From Nitrosopumilaceae archaeon (GTDB lineage: Archaea > Thermoproteota > Nitrososphaeria > Nitrososphaerales > Nitrosopumilaceae), in contig JAGWAX010000006.1 in the NCBI GenBank assembly GCA_021296175.1, positions 1 through 32,338 on the forward strand: DNA of 32,338 nucleotides, in the 5' to 3' direction. Each line of letters begins with the position of its first letter. The first letter of the stretch is position 1. Positions 29,188 to 32,338 of the stretch are shown here, piece by piece. The notes below the pieces were generated by a model. That model was not told the origin of the DNA, ran no database searches, and worked only from the letters and a program-made list of their open reading frames with translations. A program made the position numbers and the translations under genes.

Positions 29188-29597
29188 ATGGCCGCAAGGG
29201 GGGCAACGGATTTTAATGAATTCCGGTCGAGGCTGTCGGCGGAACTGGGATCCGCGGAGCCGTTCAAGACCATGCATCAGTCAAGGGCATTTGAGGCAGC
29301 AATGGCAGGCGACTATGCGGTAGCCGCCATACCGGGATCTTCGGCAAGCCCCCGGAACGTGCCGATGAGCTAGTTTCGACGGATGCGGGATATGATGAAG
29401 GACGACGCGCGGGGCGAAAGATATGCAATATTGCCGGCCGCTATCGCGACTTTTTTAACAGGTCCTACATTTGCGCGCTGATCGACTATATCGTAGCGGA
29501 CCAGGGCATGCGGCGAGTGCCAGAGTGGGAGATGCCCAATCCGCCGCGTTGCCACATCCTGCAAAAAAAAGAAATGATCAGGCCCTCTAATCTGTAG
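29188..29597 (+). pseudogene. Accessory protein gene interrupted by one apparent frameshift near 29330
   Basis: Frame 1 MAARGATDFNEFRSRLSAELGSAEPFKTMHQSRAFEAAMAGDYAVAAIPG then frame 3 GIFGKPPERADELVSTDAGYDEGRRAGRKICNIAGRYRDFFNRSYICALIDYIVADQGMRRVPEWEMPNPPRCHILQKKEMIRPSNL*. Confidence 0.5.
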
Positions 29598-29712
29598 CGA
29601 CAGGGTACGGGCTGGCGTTCTGCAGGACGGTCTTTCGCTTGTTGGCGGCCTCCGTGGCGATGCCCGCGGCCTCCGTGGGGGTCTTGCGTATGATATCATG
29701 GGAATTATACCT

Positions 29713-30104
29713 CTAGGCGGCCGCCACACCCTTCGACGGCTTCCCCGTAAGGTCCGACGCATCCTCGCCGCGCCCTTTACGAAACTTTTTGCGCCGCCCG
29801 TTGTACCCGGATGCGGTGGACGTCGACATGTTCTCGCTCTCGCTCTCGTTCTCGTTCTCGTTCTCGTAAAACGCGATCGTCTTCCCAAGCCCTGCAATCC
29901 CACCCTTCGGCGCACCGTTCTCGGCCCTTGCCTTGCCCTCCCTCCCATGCGATGCCTTGAGCTCCCCGCGCGGGAGCCCGGCGTCCGCGCCATCTCCGGC
30001 CTGCGCGTCAAGAAGCGTCCGGAGTCCTTGCCCGGCCCTCAATCTGCCTGCGCCGCCTCCAGGGCCCTCCCCCGGCCCTCAGTCCGGGACTGCATCTCAT
30101 TTAG
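29713..30104 (-). pseudogene. Low-complexity accessory ORF with apparent single-base frameshift near 30043
   Basis: MRILNEMQSRTEGRGRALEAAQAD(*) continues after +1 as LRAGQGLRTLLDAQAGD...FYENENENESESENMSTSTASGYNGRRKKFRKGRGEDASD. Confidence 0.4.
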
Positions 30105-30291
30105 AATCCTCATCCGGGCGGGGGATTCACTCCGGCGCCTGCCATACGGGCACGCAAGGAGGCAGGCTCTGAGGGCTGACCAGTTTTTCTACTCTAATTG
30201 ATCAAACTATCCTGCATCCCGCAACTCGGATTCAAGGTTGTACGTGCGAGGGCCGCGTGAATTCGTACATGTCTGCCTGTTTGATTCTTTT

Positions 30292-30323
30292 TTGTACTGA
30301 GTACTTATATTACTTTAGTACAA
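30292..30323 (+). promoter_or_regulatory. Candidate operator/promoter of the toxin module: TTGTACT-N18-AGTACAA around a TATA element
   Basis: Inverted repeat 30292-30298 / 30317-30323 flanking acttatatta; ATG at 30335. Confidence 0.6.
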
Positions 30324-30334
30324 TTACTATACAC

Positions 30335-31111
30335 ATGTTGTACGAGCAGATAAGGCATGCCGGCGTCATCCGGAGGATGTACAAGATGAGGCACCTGCTA
30401 AACCAGAAGAAACCGCCGGAAATGGGCACAAGACTCGGATACCCAAAGTACAGCAAGCAGTTCTACAGGATCAAGTCAAAGCTTAGGAAGGAGGGGATAA
30501 CCGGCGACCGCGGGACGTTCGTGGAAAACCCGCCCAACCTGCACATGGCGGCAATGGTGCTACGCGTGGATGCGGCGCAGATCAGCGTGCTGGGGCACAA
30601 GGTTCCGTACGTCCTGTTCCTAGCGCTAATCGCAGGCCCGCCCAGAAAGGCATCATGCTTGGCAAGGGAATGCGGTTTTAGCAGGAAGGCCGTATATGAC
30701 GTGCTGGGGAGGATGGAGGGGGCAGGCCTGGCAGGGAGGGACGGTTCTGCGGCTGCAGCGGCAGCAGAAGACGGCCCTGCCCGAACGTGGCTGGAAGAGT
30801 ATCTGGAGGCTGCCAGGGCGTGGGTCGACTCCAGCGGAGACGCCTCTGCCCTGTTTAACGCGATCCCCTCGTACGTGGGAGGCCCCCACGTGCGCCGTCT
30901 GTCGCATTATGAGTCGGGTGCCCCGATGGGCCCTGCAGAGATGCACATATTCACGTACAAGCCGTTGCTCGGCTTGATGGAGACAATGGTAAAAGAGAGC
31001 CGGCATTTTAGGAATTACCCAAAACCCGTGTCCGTCAAGCCGCATTACGGCGTGCAGGTGCAGAGCGCGGATGGCGCGTCCCGGAGCGGCGCCCAAAGGA
31101 TCGGCAGTTGA
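30335..31111 (+). CDS. Winged-helix protein, candidate antitoxin/partner of the downstream AbiEii-like protein
   Basis: wHTH-like VLFLALIAGPPRKASCLARECGFSRKAVYDVLGRMEGAGLAG; stop separated by one base from the downstream ATG. Confidence 0.65.
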   Translation: MLYEQIRHAGVIRRMYKMRHLLNQKKPPEMGTRLGYPKYSKQFYRIKSKLRKEGITGDRGTFVENPPNLHMAAMVLRVDAAQISVLGHKVPYVLFLALIAGPPRKASCLARECGFSRKAVYDVLGRMEGAGLAGRDGSAAAAAAEDGPARTWLEEYLEAARAWVDSSGDASALFNAIPSYVGGPHVRRLSHYESGAPMGPAEMHIFTYKPLLGLMETMVKESRHFRNYPKPVSVKPHYGVQVQSADGASRSGAQRIGS

Positions 31112-31112
31112 G

Positions 31113-31997
31113 ATGGGCGCCTTTTTCTTCATAGACGACAGGCTGGTCAACCTTGATGATCCGACTGCGATGGTAAAAGACGAGCACTACGAACGCTTTG
31201 CAAGGAGAGAGTTCGCGCCGTTCATACGCTCTGAAATATGCGCGCTGGACATGCTGTACGCGGTTGCCGACATGAGGGACGGGCATTACGTGGAAAGGCT
31301 CAGCCTGAGAGGAGGGCTGTCCGTCCGGAGCGTGGTGCCCCTGGCAGACCACAGGTTCTCGTTTGACGCCGACTTTAGTCCCAACACGCCGGGGGGATTC
31401 ACCTACAGGCACGTGGGCGATCTGAAAAGCGACATGATGCGGTACGGGACAACGAAGGGGTGCAAGACGCGCGTCCGCGTCACCACGAACGACGCCAAGC
31501 TGTTCTTTATGGAGGTCGGGTACAGGAAATCCCTAGGGCCAAACCACGGGATAATAGAGCCCCCCAAGATTGAGGTGTGCAAGACCTGTCGAGTTTTGAA
31601 AGAACCCGTGCTGGGCCCTGTTGAGACGATCATTGATCTGGATATTCTGGGACTGGATCCCCCCAAAATTGCCCATCTTTCCTTGGAGGAGCAACTTGCC
31701 ACGAAGCTTTTCGTGATAGGCTCTAGCGGCAGGCAGAGGAACCACTTTGACGCGTATGACTCGTTCAGGATACTCAAGCACAACGAGCCGGACATGAGGA
31801 GGACGCGTGACATATTCAAGGAGTTGTGTGGCAGGCATAAATCAAGGCCATCCGTCTATGCCTCCGAGTGCAGGCGACAACTTGACGCGATGCGCAAGAA
31901 TTCCAAAAAGCGGGCAAGCTTGGAGGAGACCGCGTTTGCAGACGAGTTCGACTTTAATGCCATGGTGGCGACTGTAAACTCATTTTATGATTTTTAA
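31113..31997 (+). CDS. AbiEii/AbiGii-like nucleotidyltransferase (candidate toxin)
   Basis: LSLRGGLSVRSVVPLADHRFSFDADF (GG-x-S...DxD NTase motif) and LSLEEQLATKLFVIGSSGRQRNHFDAYDSFRIL (E..lA.Kl......R..fDayD), the AbiEii layout. Confidence 0.75.
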   Translation: MGAFFFIDDRLVNLDDPTAMVKDEHYERFARREFAPFIRSEICALDMLYAVADMRDGHYVERLSLRGGLSVRSVVPLADHRFSFDADFSPNTPGGFTYRHVGDLKSDMMRYGTTKGCKTRVRVTTNDAKLFFMEVGYRKSLGPNHGIIEPPKIEVCKTCRVLKEPVLGPVETIIDLDILGLDPPKIAHLSLEEQLATKLFVIGSSGRQRNHFDAYDSFRILKHNEPDMRRTRDIFKELCGRHKSRPSVYASECRRQLDAMRKNSKKRASLEETAFADEFDFNAMVATVNSFYDF

Positions 31998-32338
31998 CGG
32001 CGCCTGCGTCTCGGACGTGGTACCTGTTGATTGGCCACGGTGTGGAGCAAAAATCTTTGCCATAATCCGACTGGCAAGCACAAGGTATGCTGCGACTCCC
32101 GCGGGGATGAGCAATGAGATTGGCGTGCCTGTTCAGGGAAAAACGGGGACAAGGACTCATTTAAGGCACCTGACGCCAAAAAAGAATGTGATTCCGCTCA
32201 GCGCGTACGAGAGGATCAAAAGCGCCAGAAAGTCAACTGGAATGTTTTCATAGTAGCGGTATATAGTATCTAATATTAATAATTGATGTTTGGGTCTCCG
32301 GACAGTGTTAATTTTCAAAAATACGCCAAGTTGTGCTT
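31980..32338 (-). pseudogene. Partial membrane-protein gene entering from the right edge, with two in-frame TGA codons
   Basis: Frame: AQLGVFLKINTVRRPKHQLLILDTIYRYYENIPVDFLALLILSYALSGITFFFGVRCLK*VLVPVFP*TGTPISLLIPAGVAAYLVLASRIMAKIFAPHRGQSTGTTSETQAPLKIIK*. Confidence 0.5.
32262..32338 (-). repeat. Right copy of the 77-bp perfect terminal inverted repeat
   Basis: Direct comparison with 2-78; the window ends inside or at the end of this copy. Confidence 0.97.

Noticed and set aside
29370-30011. 213-aa Arg-rich minus-strand ORF
   Set aside because: RTRTRTRARAR is an alternative frame of the hexanucleotide repeat; the other frame (ENENESESEN) ends in more protein-like sequence. Neither is strongly supported.
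31987-32253. 88-aa plus-strand ORF at the right edge
   Set aside because: No recognisable features; lies antisense to the more coherent membrane-protein frame.
1-32338. CRISPR arrays, tRNA or rRNA genes
   Set aside because: Looked for regularly spaced repeats and tRNA-like arms in intergenic regions by eye; none convincing. A covariance-model scan would be needed to be sure.
1-32338. Reading the terminal inverted repeat as ends of a linear virus or plasmid
   Set aside because: The interior is dominated by single-copy housekeeping genes (uS13, uS4, pgk, glmS, suf) with no replication or capsid genes recognised.
1-32338. Transposase or integrase genes explaining the terminal repeat
   Set aside because: No transposase, integrase or recombinase motif recognised in the translations provided or in the frames I read.
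31980-32338. TGA recoded as Trp or selenocysteine
   Set aside because: Other genes in the window terminate with TGA at sensible positions, and no SECIS-like element was evident; decay is simpler.

Overview
High-GC archaeal contig, most likely Nitrososphaeria/Thaumarchaeota (ammonia-oxidising or Cenarchaeum-like). Family calls come from reading the translations, without database searches. The core contains a putative S-layer protein, CDF and ZIP metal transporters, a two-domain multicopper oxidase, uS13/uS4, an FG-GAP beta-propeller, GlmS, a CobT-like protein, an MBL-fold hydrolase, NnrE, PGK, a Suf operon (sufB, sufD, Rieske, sufS, sufU, Zn/HTH protein) and UppP. Main unexplained observations: (1) a perfect 77-bp inverted repeat at the two window ends, which encodes the same 25-aa peptide in frame with two different proteins; (2) an archaeal AbiEii-like nucleotidyltransferase toxin preceded by an unusual winged-helix partner, with a palindrome around the promoter; (3) a ~99-aa polyglutamine N-terminal extension on SufS, and a wider pattern of simple-repeat-encoded inserts in conserved proteins; (4) frameshifts or in-frame stops concentrated in accessory genes (cupredoxin, BspA-like repeat protein, two ORFs beside the toxin, a right-end membrane protein), while nearly all housekeeping genes are intact; (5) a 50-aa Cys-rich ORF absent from the supplied ORF track. 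The terminal repeat and the indels could be assembly or sequencing artefacts and need read-level checks.
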